A program made the position numbers and the translations under genes. From Dyella_A sp049445995 (GTDB lineage Bacteria > Pseudomonadota > Gammaproteobacteria > Xanthomonadales > Rhodanobacteraceae), in NCBI RefSeq assembly GCF_049445995.1, contig NZ_JBMSDZ010000015.1, forward strand, positions 1 through 64,000: a DNA stretch of 64,000 bases, in the 5' to 3' direction. The notes under the pieces were generated by a model. That model made no database searches. It saw only the letters and a program-made list of their open reading frames with translations, and was not told the origin of the DNA. Positions 16,811-25,220 of the stretch are shown here, one piece after another (the first letter of the stretch is position 1; every line of letters starts with the position of its first letter).

Positions 16811-17701
16811 CTACTTGCGTCGTGCGCGTGGATGCGTCGCGTCGTACACCTTGGCCAGGTGCTGGAAATCCAGGTGCGTGTAGATCTGCGTGGTGGCGAT
16901 GTCGGCGTGACCGAGCAGCTCCTGCACGGCGCGCAGGTCGCCGGAGGACTCCAGCAGGTGGCTGGCGAAGGTGTGTCGCAACAGGTGCGGATGGATGCGC
17001 TTGGCGCTGCCGTGCGCCAGCGCGAGCGTCTTCAGCCGTGCCTGCACGGTGCGCGGGCTGATCGGCGCACCGCCGCGGCCGCGGAACACCGGGCTGGCCG
17101 GTGCCATGCCTTCGGCCACGCCCAGCGCGCGCAGCGCGCTCACCGCATGGCGGCCCACCGGCACGATGCGCGTCTTGCCGCCCTTGCCCAGCACGCGTAC
17201 TTCGCCGCCGTCCAGATCCAGATCCTGCCAGCGCAGCCCGGTCAGTTCGGACAGGCGCAGCCCGGAGGAATAGAACAGCTCCAGCATGGCCCGATCGCGC
17301 AGCGCCAGCGCGCCCTCGCCGCCGCCTTCGATGAAGCTGGCCGCCTCGTCGACGTCCAGTACCTGCGGCAGCTTGCGATGCACCTTCGGCCCGCGTACGC
17401 CGAGCGCCGGATCGTGGTCGAGCCGGCCGTCGCGACTGAGATGGCGGAACAGGCTGCGGCACGACGACAGCAGCCGCTGCAGGCTCTTCGGCGAGAGCCC
17501 GGCGCGGTGTTCGGCGGCGATGAAACGGCGCATCGCGTGCGTATCCAGCGCGGCGAAACTCGAGATGCCCTGTGCCGCCATGAAGCGCAGCAGCTTGGCC
17601 AGGTCGCGCCGGTAGCCGGCCAGCGTGTGCGGCGAGGCCTGCCGCTCGCTGCCCAGTCGCGCCAGCCAGGCGTCGAGCTGGGCCTGCGCGTCGTCGGCCA
17701 C
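16811..17701 (-). CDS. xerC: Tyrosine recombinase XerC
   Basis: Site-specific recombinase that with XerD resolves chromosome dimers at dif. The 296-residue protein has an N-terminal SAM-like core-binding domain (1-95). The C-terminal catalytic domain holds the residue set R149, K173, H239, R242, H265 and Y274 (HPHLLRHTFASHLLE, GHADIATTQIYTH). It lies at the end of the lptM-dapF-DUF484-xerC block, the order seen in E. coli. Spacing to DUF484 is 7 bases. Confidence 0.97.
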   Translation of the reverse strand: MADDAQAQLDAWLARLGSERQASPHTLAGYRRDLAKLLRFMAAQGISSFAALDTHAMRRFIAAEHRAGLSPKSLQRLLSSCRSLFRHLSRDGRLDHDPALGVRGPKVHRKLPQVLDVDEAASFIEGGGEGALALRDRAMLELFYSSGLRLSELTGLRWQDLDLDGGEVRVLGKGGKTRIVPVGRHAVSALRALGVAEGMAPASPVFRGRGGAPISPRTVQARLKTLALAHGSAKRIHPHLLRHTFASHLLESSGDLRAVQELLGHADIATTQIYTHLDFQHLAKVYDATHPRARRK

Positions 17702-17708
17702 GGCGCAC

Positions 17709-18392
17709 TCAGCCGAGGTCGCGCGCGCGCATCAGCGCGGCGGTGATGGTGGCGGCGATCATCTTCAGGAACAGCGTGCCCATGCCGGGCTGGAAATGGT
17801 CCGCGTCGCTGGAGCCGATCGCCAGCAGGCCGAGTTCGCCCAGCGGCATCACCGCGGCCGAGCGCACTTCGGTCGCATGCATGCCGAACAGGCGCTGCAG
17901 CCGTTCGGCCGACAGCCGCCCGGCGATCGGCTCGTGGTGGGCGAGGAAATCGGCAAACTCCGGCAGCGCCGCGCGGCCGTCCGGCACCGGCAGCAGCCAG
18001 TCGGCCGGCGGCAGCGTGGCCGATCCGAACAGCACCAGCCGCACCTGCTCGGTGTGGAAGTCGGCACTGAGCTTGGCGATCACGCTGCGCGCGGTGACTT
18101 CCGGCGTGTTCGCGCGCAGCAGCGCCACGGTGAGCTCGTGCACGCGCTTCATCAGCCGCTCGTTCTCGGCGGCGATGGCGATGAGTTCGGCCAGCCGCGT
18201 TTCCAGCTCGGCGTTCTTGTCGCGCAGGCTCTGCATCTGGTAGACCGCGAGCGAGGCCGCCGCGCCCTGTTCGCGTGGCATCGTCAGCTGCGCGGCGAGC
18301 TCGGGGTAGTCGGCCAGGAAGCCGGGATGCCGGCGCAGGTACGCCGCCACCTGTTCGGGCTGCAGCGTCTGCTCGGTCGCGGTGTCGGTCAT
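17709..18392 (-). CDS. DUF484 family protein (GAF-like)
   Basis: A 227-residue soluble protein of the DUF484/YigA family, conserved between dapF and xerC across gammaproteobacteria. It begins with EQVAAYLRRHPGFLADYPEL, then a coiled-coil stretch (QMQSLRDKNAELETRLAEL, about 68-86), then a GAF-like domain. The function is not established. The conserved neighbourhood is the best guide to identity. It was chosen from the ATG at 18392, which gives the full family length. Confidence 0.9.
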   Translation of the reverse strand: MTDTATEQTLQPEQVAAYLRRHPGFLADYPELAAQLTMPREQGAAASLAVYQMQSLRDKNAELETRLAELIAIAAENERLMKRVHELTVALLRANTPEVTARSVIAKLSADFHTEQVRLVLFGSATLPPADWLLPVPDGRAALPEFADFLAHHEPIAGRLSAERLQRLFGMHATEVRSAAVMPLGELGLLAIGSSDADHFQPGMGTLFLKMIAATITAALMRARDLG

Positions 18393-18478
18393 GCGGGCGG
18401 GTCCTTCAACACGTCGGGCCGCCAGGAGCGCGGCACCGGCCGAGTGTGCGGCCTGCGCGCGCGTACATCAACGCCGGC

Positions 18479-19312
18479 TCAGGCCAGCCACTCGCCCTCG
18501 AACACGAACGCCGCCGGGCCGCGCATCCACAGCGTCTGGCCGACGCCCGGCCAGCGGATTTCCAGCGTGCCGCCGGGCAGATCCACCCGCACGCGCTCGT
18601 CCACCGCGCCGCGCCGACGCAGCCCGGCCATCGCGGCGCAGGCGCCGGTGCCACAGGCCAGCGTCCAGCCGGCGCCGCGCTCGTGCACGCGCAGGCGCAG
18701 GTGGTCGCGCGCCAGCAGCTGGACGAAGCCCGCGTTGGCGCCCTGCGGAAAGCGCGCGTGCGCGGTGAGCGCCGGTCCCAGCGCGGCGAGCTCCGGCGCA
18801 TCCACCGCCGACACGACGACCACCGCATGGGGGTTGCCCATCGACACTGCGCCGATCTGCAGCGGATGTCCGTCGACCTCGATCGCGTAGCTGTCCGCTT
18901 CGACGGCGACGGCAAAGGGAATGCGCAGCGGGTCGAACACCGGCTCGCCCATGTCCACGCTGACTTCGCCGCCGTCTTCCAGCCGCACCGCGATCGCGCC
19001 GGACGGACTCTGCAGCCGCACCAGCTCGCCCACCGCGATCGCGCCGGCCCGATGCAGCCATGCCGCGACGCAGCGCGCGCCGTTGCCGCACTGGCCCGAC
19101 GGCGAGCCGTCGGCGTTCCAGATGCCGTAGTAGAACGCGCACGACGGATCGCGCGGTGGCTCGATCGAGAGCAGCTGGTCGAAGCCGATGCCGGTGCGCC
19201 GGTCGGCCATGGCGCGGATCGTCGCGGCATCCAGCGCCAGCGGCGCGGCGCGGCCGTCGACCACGACGAAGTCGTTGCCGATCCCGTGCATCTTGCTGAA
19301 GCGACGCGTCAC
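18479..19312 (-). CDS. dapF: Diaminopimelate epimerase
   Basis: Converts LL- to meso-diaminopimelate for lysine and peptidoglycan synthesis, without a cofactor. The 277-residue protein has both catalytic cysteines, C75 in SGQCGNGARC and C220 in LACGTGACAA, plus the N-terminal KMHGIGNDFVVVDG. The GTG at 19312 is taken as start because it yields the standard FSKMHG leader seven residues before the first internal Met. It is 13 bases downstream of the lptM-like gene. Confidence 0.97.
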   Translation of the reverse strand: MTRRFSKMHGIGNDFVVVDGRAAPLALDAATIRAMADRRTGIGFDQLLSIEPPRDPSCAFYYGIWNADGSPSGQCGNGARCVAAWLHRAGAIAVGELVRLQSPSGAIAVRLEDGGEVSVDMGEPVFDPLRIPFAVAVEADSYAIEVDGHPLQIGAVSMGNPHAVVVVSAVDAPELAALGPALTAHARFPQGANAGFVQLLARDHLRLRVHERGAGWTLACGTGACAAMAGLRRRGAVDERVRVDLPGGTLEIRWPGVGQTLWMRGPAAFVFEGEWLA

Positions 19313-19325
19313 GACCAGGCGCGGC

Positions 19326-19505
19326 TTACGGCTGGCTGGACGGCGCCGCGGCGCTCGACGCCGGCGCCGGCGCCGGCGCGTTGGCCGGCGTGGCCGGAGG
19401 CTGCGGCTGGGCCGCCGGCAGCACCAGCGGGCCCTTGTTGCCGCAGCCGGCGAGCGCGGCACAGGCGATGGAAACGGTCAGCATCACGGCAAGCAGGCGG
19501 CGCAT
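19326..19505 (-). CDS. lptM: Small lipoprotein LptM (YifL family)
   Basis: A 59-residue lipoprotein with signal peptide MRRLLAVMLTVSIACAALAG and lipidated C21 in LAGCGNKGPLVLP, which is the YifL/LptM signature. In E. coli this protein assists maturation of the LptD-LptE LPS translocon. The remainder is a Pro/Ala/Ser-rich tail. The start at 19505 has an AGGA ribosome-binding site. Position directly upstream of dapF is conserved in gammaproteobacteria. Confidence 0.88.
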   Translation of the reverse strand: MRRLLAVMLTVSIACAALAGCGNKGPLVLPAAQPQPPATPANAPAPAPASSAAAPSSQP

Positions 19506-19637
19506 GGCGAGGTCCTCGTCGAACAGGCGCCGAGTATAGCCGCGGCGCACTCGTGCTCCCGCGCCACCGCAGTGGCCGTGCCGGGTATCGGCTAACCTTG
19601 TGCATCGTCCGCCGCGGGGTCTGCCGTCCGTCTGCGG

Positions 19638-19652
19638 CCCGACAGGCTGCTA
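19638..19652. repeat. Solo half-copy of a dispersed repeat
   Basis: The 15-mer CCCGACAGGCTGCTA is identical to 42381-42395, which is one arm of the large palindrome there. Here it stands alone, just before the ribosome-binding site of the gene at 19666. Confidence 0.55.
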
Positions 19653-19665
19653 AAAGGAGAAGCCC

Positions 19666-20352
19666 GTGAACTGGGAGCACCTGCTCGCCCTGCCTGCCAC
19701 CGCGATCCTGCTGGGCGCGGCCGTGCTGGCGCTGTTGGCGCTGGTCGCCGCCGCCAGCGGGTGGCGGCACTGGCGCGCGCGGCGGCGCGTGCGCGGATCG
19801 CTGGCCGCGCTGCTGGCGCTGGCCTGGCTGCTGCTGGCGCTGCTGTCGGCGGGGCTGGGCCTGAGCCTGTGCGGCTATCGCCGGCTGGCCAGCGAGGTGC
19901 CGGTGGTGACGGTCGATGCGCGCATCCTCTCGCCGCAGCGCTGGGCGCTCACCCTGACCTGGCCCGACGGCAGCACGCGGCAGGCGGCGCTGGCGGGCGA
20001 CGCGTTCCGCGTCGAGGCGATCGTGCTGAAGTGGAAGCTGCCCACGCTGCTGGCCGGCGTGCCGCCGCTGTACCGGCTCGACCGGCTGGACGGCCGTTAC
20101 GACGATCCCGCACAGGAAAGCGACGCCCCACGCACGGTGATCGATTTCCGCCAGGCCGGCGCCTGGGATCTGCTCGCGCTGCGCCAGCGCTACCCGAGGT
20201 GGCTGCCTTCGGTGGACACGGTGTACGGCAGCGGCGCCTTCCTGCCGCTGGTCGACCAGGGGCATTACACGGTGAGCCTGATGCGCACCGGCGCGCTGGT
20301 CGCGCGCCCGGACGACGCCACCGCGCGGCGGCTGGACGAAGCGCTGCGCTGA
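19666..20352 (+). CDS. Hypothetical membrane-anchored protein
   Basis: A 228-residue protein with two N-terminal membrane helices (about 10-32 and 44-67, ALLALAWLLLALLSAGLGLSL) followed by a soluble, presumably periplasmic, domain. The start is GTG 19666, preceded by a strong AAGGAG at 19654-19659. Similar Xanthomonadaceae proteins have been labelled efflux-related without evidence. I see no transporter fold. It is convergent with the GNAT gene, with 7 bases between stops. Confidence 0.7.
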   Translation: MNWEHLLALPATAILLGAAVLALLALVAAASGWRHWRARRRVRGSLAALLALAWLLLALLSAGLGLSLCGYRRLASEVPVVTVDARILSPQRWALTLTWPDGSTRQAALAGDAFRVEAIVLKWKLPTLLAGVPPLYRLDRLDGRYDDPAQESDAPRTVIDFRQAGAWDLLALRQRYPRWLPSVDTVYGSGAFLPLVDQGHYTVSLMRTGALVARPDDATARRLDEALR

Positions 20353-20359
20353 CGATGGT

Positions 20360-20899
20360 TCAGTCGAGCCGCTTGCCGTAACGCCAGCCGTCGGCATCGT
20401 CCTCGTAGTAGCGGGCGAGCCGGGCGAGCCGGCAATAGCCGAGTCGCTCGTACAGGCGGATCGCCGCGGCGTTGTCGATGCGCACTTCCAGCCGCAGCTC
20501 GCGACAGCCGCGCTGGCGCGCCGCCTGTTCCACCGCCGCCAGCAGCGCCGAGGCAACCCCCTTGCCGCGTGCCTCCGGCCGGCTGGCCAGCGAGTACAGC
20601 CGCGCCACGGTGCTGCCCCTGCGATAGAACATCACCGCGGTGCCGAGGAAGCGCCGGTGGTTGGCGCTGGCCACCAGCACGCTGGCGCTGTCGCTGTCGA
20701 GGTGGCGGCGGTACTGCGCGCGGCTCATGCGGTCGCTGTCGAAGGTGGCGTCTTCCAGCGCGACCAGGTCGTCGAGGTCGGACAGTTCGGCGCGGCGCAC
20801 GCGCACCGCCGCGGTGGCGGGTGCGGGCACGGCGGACGAGGCGGCAGCGTGGGTGGCTTTCAGGGCGGTGGATTCCGGCGGCAGGGGCGGGCGGAGCAT
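20360..20899 (-). CDS. GNAT family N-acetyltransferase (RimI-like)
   Basis: A 179-residue acetyl-CoA-dependent acetyltransferase. After a variable 30-residue N-terminus comes the GNAT fold: VRRAELSDLDDLVALEDATF, the acetyl-CoA motif A around SLASRPEARGKGVASALL (about 108-125), and LRLEVRIDNAAAIRLYERLGY (motif B). The start is uncertain: an in-frame ATG at 20938 would add 13 residues. It is divergent from the ATP-grasp gene 219 bases away. In other proteobacteria a RimI-like acetyltransferase (often fused to a C39-like peptidase domain) accompanies this ATP-grasp family, suggesting a shared peptide-modifying pathway. Confidence 0.85.
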   Translation of the reverse strand: MLRPPLPPESTALKATHAAASSAVPAPATAAVRVRRAELSDLDDLVALEDATFDSDRMSRAQYRRHLDSDSASVLVASANHRRFLGTAVMFYRRGSTVARLYSLASRPEARGKGVASALLAAVEQAARQRGCRELRLEVRIDNAAAIRLYERLGYCRLARLARYYEDDADGWRYGKRLD

Positions 20900-21118
20900 G
20901 CAGCGCCGGGCATCCGGCGAGCGTGACGAGCGCGGCACTGTAGTGCAGCGACCAGCCCCGGCGCATCCCTCGCAGCGGCTGGGGCCGGCGCGGTTTAGCA
21001 GCCCTTCAGTGCCGCCGCTTGTGCGCCGCGACGGCTATGCGACACTGCGCGCCTTGCGCCGCGCCGCCCCCGCGATTTCCTGCGACGACGCCCCCTTTCT
21101 TCGCGTATCGAAGGTGTC

Positions 21119-22603
21119 ATGACCCGTCTGGTCATCGTTGTCGAAAAGGCCTCCGACTGGGGCTCCTACTATCCCTCCGTCGACGTGATGAGCGCGATGG
21201 ACTACCTGCGCGAGCCGATCGGCAACGACGACGAGCGCACCCACGTCATCAACCTGTGCCGCAGCTACAAGTACCTGGGCACCGGCTACTACGTGTCGCT
21301 GCTGGCCGAGGCGCGCGGCCATCGCGTGATGCCCTCGGTGCGCACCATCAACGACCTGCGCCGGCGCTCGCTGTACGGCCTGGACATCGACGACCTCAAC
21401 CAGAAGCTCACCCACTTCCTGCCGGCCGGCGGTCGCGACACCACCGATTTCGGCATCCTGGTGTACTTCGGCGAGACCGCCTACTCCGCGCTGCAGGACC
21501 TCTCGCGCCAGGTGTTCGAGATGTTTCCCTGCCCGCTGCTGCGCATCGAGTTCGAGCGCGAACGCGTGTGGCAGGTCGCCTCGATCAAGCCGGTCGGCCT
21601 GCACACGCTGGACGACGCCCAGGAGGACGCCTTCGCCGCCGAGCTGGACCGCTTCTCCAAGAAGCTCTGGCGCAAGCCGCGCGCGCGCAAGCGCTATCGC
21701 TACGACATCGCGATGCTGGTGGACCCCAACGAGCAGATGCCGCCGTCGAACAAGAAGGCGCTGAAGTCCTTCGTCGAGGCGGGCAAGGAGCTCGGCATCG
21801 AGGTCGACCCGATTGGCAAGAACGACTACCAGCGCCTGGCCGAGTACGACGGCCTGTTCATCCGCGAGACGACGGCCAGCGACAACCACACCTACCGCTT
21901 CGCCCATCGCGCGGAGAAGGAAGGCATGGTGGTGATCGACGATCCGGCCTCGATCCTGCGCTGCACCAACAAGATCTTCCTCAACGACCTGATGGTCTCG
22001 CGCAAGCTCGCCGTGCCGCGCACCGAGATCCTCTACCGCGAGAACGCCAAGGGCCTGAAGGAAGTCGGCGCGAAGCTCGGCTTCCCGATCGTGCTGAAGA
22101 TTCCCGACGGCTCGTTCTCGCGCGGCGTGGTCAAGGTGGAGGACGCCGCCGCGCTGGAGCAGGCGGCCGCCGAGCTGTTCCAGCACAGCGCGCTGCTGCT
22201 GGCGCAGGAGTTCCTCTACACCGAGTTCGACTGGCGCATCGGCGTGCTCAACCGCGAGCCGCTATACGCATGCAAGTACTACATGTCGCGCGGCCACTGG
22301 CAGATCTACAACCACGGCGCCAAGGGCACCGCCAAGTCCGGCGGCTTCGAGACCATCCCCGTGCGCGATGCCCCGTCCGAGGTGGTCAAGCTCGCACTGA
22401 AGGCCACCAACGCGGTCGGCGACGGCCTGTACGGCGTCGACCTCAAGCAGGTGGGCGGCAAGCCGGTGGTGATCGAGGTGAACGACAACCCGTCGATCGA
22501 CGCCGGCGTGGAAGACCTCTACCTCGGCGAGGACCTCTACCTGCGCGTGATGCAGGAATTCCTGCGCCGGATGGAGCACAAGCGGCTCGGCATCGGCCGC
22601 TGA
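21119..22603 (+). CDS. RimK-like ATP-grasp ligase with N-terminal RLAN domain
   Basis: A 494-residue protein. The N-terminal part (about 1-190, VIVVEKASDWGSYYPSVDVM) matches the RimK-like ATP-grasp N-terminal domain (RLAN). The C-terminal half (about 200-490) is an ATP-grasp fold related to RimK, with FPIVLKIPDGSFSRGVVKV as the ATP-binding lysine/glycine loop and VVIEVNDNPSIDAG holding the metal-binding E/N residues. It should form an amide bond between a carboxylate and an amine. The substrate is unknown. The start at 21119 has a GAAGG ribosome-binding site. Confidence 0.88.
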   Translation: MTRLVIVVEKASDWGSYYPSVDVMSAMDYLREPIGNDDERTHVINLCRSYKYLGTGYYVSLLAEARGHRVMPSVRTINDLRRRSLYGLDIDDLNQKLTHFLPAGGRDTTDFGILVYFGETAYSALQDLSRQVFEMFPCPLLRIEFERERVWQVASIKPVGLHTLDDAQEDAFAAELDRFSKKLWRKPRARKRYRYDIAMLVDPNEQMPPSNKKALKSFVEAGKELGIEVDPIGKNDYQRLAEYDGLFIRETTASDNHTYRFAHRAEKEGMVVIDDPASILRCTNKIFLNDLMVSRKLAVPRTEILYRENAKGLKEVGAKLGFPIVLKIPDGSFSRGVVKVEDAAALEQAAAELFQHSALLLAQEFLYTEFDWRIGVLNREPLYACKYYMSRGHWQIYNHGAKGTAKSGGFETIPVRDAPSEVVKLALKATNAVGDGLYGVDLKQVGGKPVVIEVNDNPSIDAGVEDLYLGEDLYLRVMQEFLRRMEHKRLGIGR

Positions 22604-22609
22604 GCGCGC

Positions 22610-23350
22610 TCAGCCGTCGAGCGTAGGCGCGGCGCAGCGTTCGCCCAGCATCGCGGCGACCCGATCCGCATCGAGCGGACGTCCGAACAGGAAACCCTGG
22701 CCGGTGCAGCTCCTGCATCGACAGGTTGATCGCCACCGGCACCAGCGGCAGGCCCTGCGCACGCCACTGCGCGATCTGCCCGGCCACCTCGTGCACCACC
22801 GTCTCGCCGAACCGGGCGATCAGTCCGCAATCCTCGGCCAGCGGAATGAACACCGACGGCGGCAGCGCGCCGCGGCTGGGATGCGCCCAGCGCGCCAGCG
22901 CCTCCAGCCCCACCAGTTCGCGCGTGCGCAGGTCCACCTTCGGCTGATAGCAGACGCGGATCTCGCCGCGGCCCAGGCCTTCGCGCAATTCGGTGGACAG
23001 CGCCAGGCGCTCGCTGGCCTGCTCGATCATGCGCGGTTCGTAGAAGCAGAAGCCGGCCTTGCCGCGCTGCTTGGCCGTACATCGCGATGTACGCGTGGCG
23101 CAGCAGTTCGGCCGCGTCGGCGCCATCATTCGGGAACATGGCCACGCCGATGCTGGGGGTGGCGGTCACCTTCTGCCCGGCCACCAGCACCGGCGCGCTG
23201 ACCCGGGCGAGGATCTTGTCGCAGATCGCGCTCAGGTTACCGCGGCTGCGATAACGCTCCAGCACCACCACGAACTCGTCGCCGCCGAAGCACGCCACGG
23301 TGTCGCGCGGGCGCACGCTGTCGCGACAGTCCGGCCGAGCAGCCGCGTCG
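22610..23350 (-). pseudogene. Decayed GGDEF-EAL (cyclic-di-GMP) gene
   Basis: Three remnants in different frames belong to one gene. The GGDEF part (TVACFGGDEFVVVLERY ... TPSIGVAMFPNDGADAAELL) lies at about 23080-23350 and lacks its N-terminal half. A frameshift at about 23075 then leads to RGKAGFCFYEPRM and the start of an EAL domain (CYQPKVDLRTRELVGLEALA ... VAINLSMQEL). After NLSMQEL most of the EAL domain is deleted. The frame changes again to CTGQGFLFGRPLDADRVA, the normal EAL C-terminus, with stop at 22610-22612. The catalytic glutamate and metal sites downstream of NLS are lost, so no activity is expected. Confidence 0.85.
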
Positions 23351-23409
23351 CCCACACGCCGACCGTCAGCACCGCCGCGCCAAAGCCCAGCCACGTAGCA
23401 CAGATGCCG

Positions 23410-23445
23410 CCGTCCGCCGTGTACGCAACGGTCTGCGGCGGACGG
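23410..23445. terminator. Hairpin after the small membrane-protein gene
   Basis: A 10-bp perfect inverted repeat, CCGTCCGCCG (23410-23419) and CGGCGGACGG (23436-23445), lies just beyond the stop codon of the minus-strand gene at 23456. There is no T-run, so termination is inferred from position only. Confidence 0.5.
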
Positions 23446-23455
23446 TCGATATCGT

Positions 23456-23674
23456 TCAGCCGGCGCGCAGACGCAGGCCCAGCAGGGCGCACGCGGGCGC
23501 CAACACCAGCCAGAACGTCGGCGACCAGCCCGAGGCCAGGGTATGCGCGGGCACCGGTGTCAGCACCAGCGCGAACAGCCCCACGCCCAGCCAGCACAGG
23601 CCGATGGCGGTGGCCCACTGGGTGAACGGCGTGGTATCGGCGAGCGGGAACGGCGGCAATGAACGACGGGACAT
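23456..23674 (-). CDS. Small two-helix membrane protein, unknown function
   Basis: A 72-residue hydrophobic protein (start MSRRSLPPFPLADTTPF) with two predicted membrane helices, WATAIGLCWLGVGLFALVL and FWLVLAPACALLGLRL. The start at 23674 is chosen because GGAG lies nine bases upstream, rather than the ATG five codons earlier. I recognise no family. It lies between two pseudogenes, so it may also be in decline. Confidence 0.55.
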   Translation of the reverse strand: MSRRSLPPFPLADTTPFTQWATAIGLCWLGVGLFALVLTPVPAHTLASGWSPTFWLVLAPACALLGLRLRAG

Positions 23675-23817
23675 GGCGAGCTCCGGCAACGGCGTGGATG
23701 CAGGCGCCGAGCTTCCCCGGCCCGCGTCTCAGCGGCTGCGATGGGGCGAACTGCATCATTCCGGACCGCCAGTCCGTACCTGTCCACATCTGTTTGCCGC
23801 CTCCGCGAGGACCCGCC

Positions 23818-24149
23818 ATGAAACCCCGCTTCACCGCCCTGCCCGCCCTGCCCACCCTGCTCGCCGTCGTCCTGCTCGGCGGCTGCGCCAGGCGAAGCAC
23901 GTCGACCTCGCCCGCTACATGGGCACCTGGTACGTGATCGTCGATCTCGCGCCCGACTACCGCTCGGTGCTGATCGGCCTGCCCTCGCGCAAGCTGATGT
24001 GGATCATGGCGCGCGAGCGCCGGCTTCCCGCGGCCGAGTACCAGCGCCTGCTCGACGTGGCCAAGGCCGAGGGCTTCCCGGTGGATGAGGTGCGCAAGGT
24101 GCCGCAGCGGCGCACCGACCTGGGGCAGCCGGGCTTCGAGCAGCCGTGA
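23818..24149 (+). pseudogene. Decayed outer-membrane lipocalin (Blc-like)
   Basis: It starts as a lipoprotein (MKPRFTALPALPTLLAVVLLG with lipobox GGC), then shifts frame immediately after the lipobox. The second frame reads HVDLARYMGTWYVI, the lipocalin GxW motif, and jumps straight to LAPDYRSVLIGLPSRKLMWI and DEVRKVPQ, the normal C-terminal strand and tail. About 90-100 residues of the barrel that usually lie between YVI and LAPDY are missing. Frameshift plus internal deletion make it non-functional. Confidence 0.85.
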
Positions 24150-24225
24150 GCCAGGTCCGGGCGACGCCGCGGTGCCGACCCGGCGCGGGTAGAATGGACG
24201 GCCATCGATCCGCAGGAACCGCGCC

Positions 24226-25086
24226 ATGACCGACCGCCGCTACGCCGTGTTTGGCCATCCGATCGGCCACTCGCAGTCGCCGCGCATCCACCGCGCGTTC
24301 GGCGAGCAGTTCGGCCTGGCGGTGGACTACCGCGCCATCGACGCCGCGCCGGCGGACTTTCCCGAGGCGGTGCGCGACTTCTTCGCCGCCGCCGGCCACG
24401 GTGCCAACATCACGCTGCCGCACAAGGCCGCCGCGCTCGCGCTGGCCGACACCGCCAGCGAGGCGGCGCAGCGCGCCGGCGCCGCCAACGTGCTGACCCG
24501 GCTGGATGACGGCCGCCTCGCCGCGCACAACACCGACGGCGCCGGCCTGGTGCGCGACCTCACCGAACGCCACAGTATCGACCTGCGCGGCCACGACGCG
24601 CTGCTGCTCGGTGCCGGCGGCGCGGCGCGCGGCGTGGCGTGGTCGCTGCTGGACGCCGGCGTGCAGAGCCTGACCATCGTCAACCGCAGCCCGGGGCCGG
24701 CCGATGCACTGGCCGACGCCATCGGCGAGCCCGCGCGCGTGCACACGCGCTACTGGCGCGACCTGGCCGACATCGGCAGCTACAACCTGATCCTCAACGC
24801 CACCTCGGCCGGCGTGCTCGGTGCCGCGCTCGAACTGCCCGGCGCCATCGTCGGCAGCCGCGCGCTCTGCTACGACCTCAGCTACGGCCAGGCCGCGATC
24901 GCCTTCCTCGCCTGGGCGCACAGCGCCGGCGCGCTGTTCGCCTTCGACGGCCTGGGCATGCTGGTGGAAACCGCCGCCGATGCGTTCGAGCTGTGGCACG
25001 GCCATCGGCCGGACACCGATCCGGTGTACGCCATGCTGCGCGGGCCAGGGCCGAAGCGGCCGTGGAAGCCGCGGCTGCCCCGCTGA
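24226..25086 (+). CDS. aroE: Shikimate dehydrogenase (NADP+)
   Basis: Reduces 3-dehydroshikimate to shikimate in the aromatic amino acid pathway. The 286-residue protein has the substrate motif HPIGHSQSP (11-19), catalytic K67 in NITLPHK and D104 in HNTDGAGL. The NADP-binding glycine loop is LLGAGGAARG at about residue 127, and the conserved YDLSYG and DGLGMLVE lie near the C-terminus. The start at 24226 gives the standard N-terminus. Confidence 0.97.
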   Translation: MTDRRYAVFGHPIGHSQSPRIHRAFGEQFGLAVDYRAIDAAPADFPEAVRDFFAAAGHGANITLPHKAAALALADTASEAAQRAGAANVLTRLDDGRLAAHNTDGAGLVRDLTERHSIDLRGHDALLLGAGGAARGVAWSLLDAGVQSLTIVNRSPGPADALADAIGEPARVHTRYWRDLADIGSYNLILNATSAGVLGAALELPGAIVGSRALCYDLSYGQAAIAFLAWAHSAGALFAFDGLGMLVETAADAFELWHGHRPDTDPVYAMLRGPGPKRPWKPRLPR

Positions 25087-25094
25087 GCAGCGCC

Positions 25095-25220
25095 TCAGCG
25101 CAGCAGCGGGCCGACACGTCGCTCCAGCAGCGCCACCGGTTCGGGCTGCATGAAAGCGTAGCGGTCGGGAATGTCGGCGCGGTGCCGGCTGCACCGGAAC
25201 AGCACGCGCCGGGGCGTCAT
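25095..25220 (-). CDS. Possible 41-residue protein coupled to the carbonic anhydrase gene
   Basis: An Arg-rich reading frame, MTPRRVLFRCSRHRADIPDR onward, whose ATG overlaps the stop codon of the upstream gamma-carbonic anhydrase gene (ATGA). The overlap would allow translational coupling. I recognise no family, and short frames are common by chance at this GC content, so it is only a candidate. Confidence 0.35.
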   Translation of the reverse strand: MTPRRVLFRCSRHRADIPDRYAFMQPEPVALLERRVGPLLR

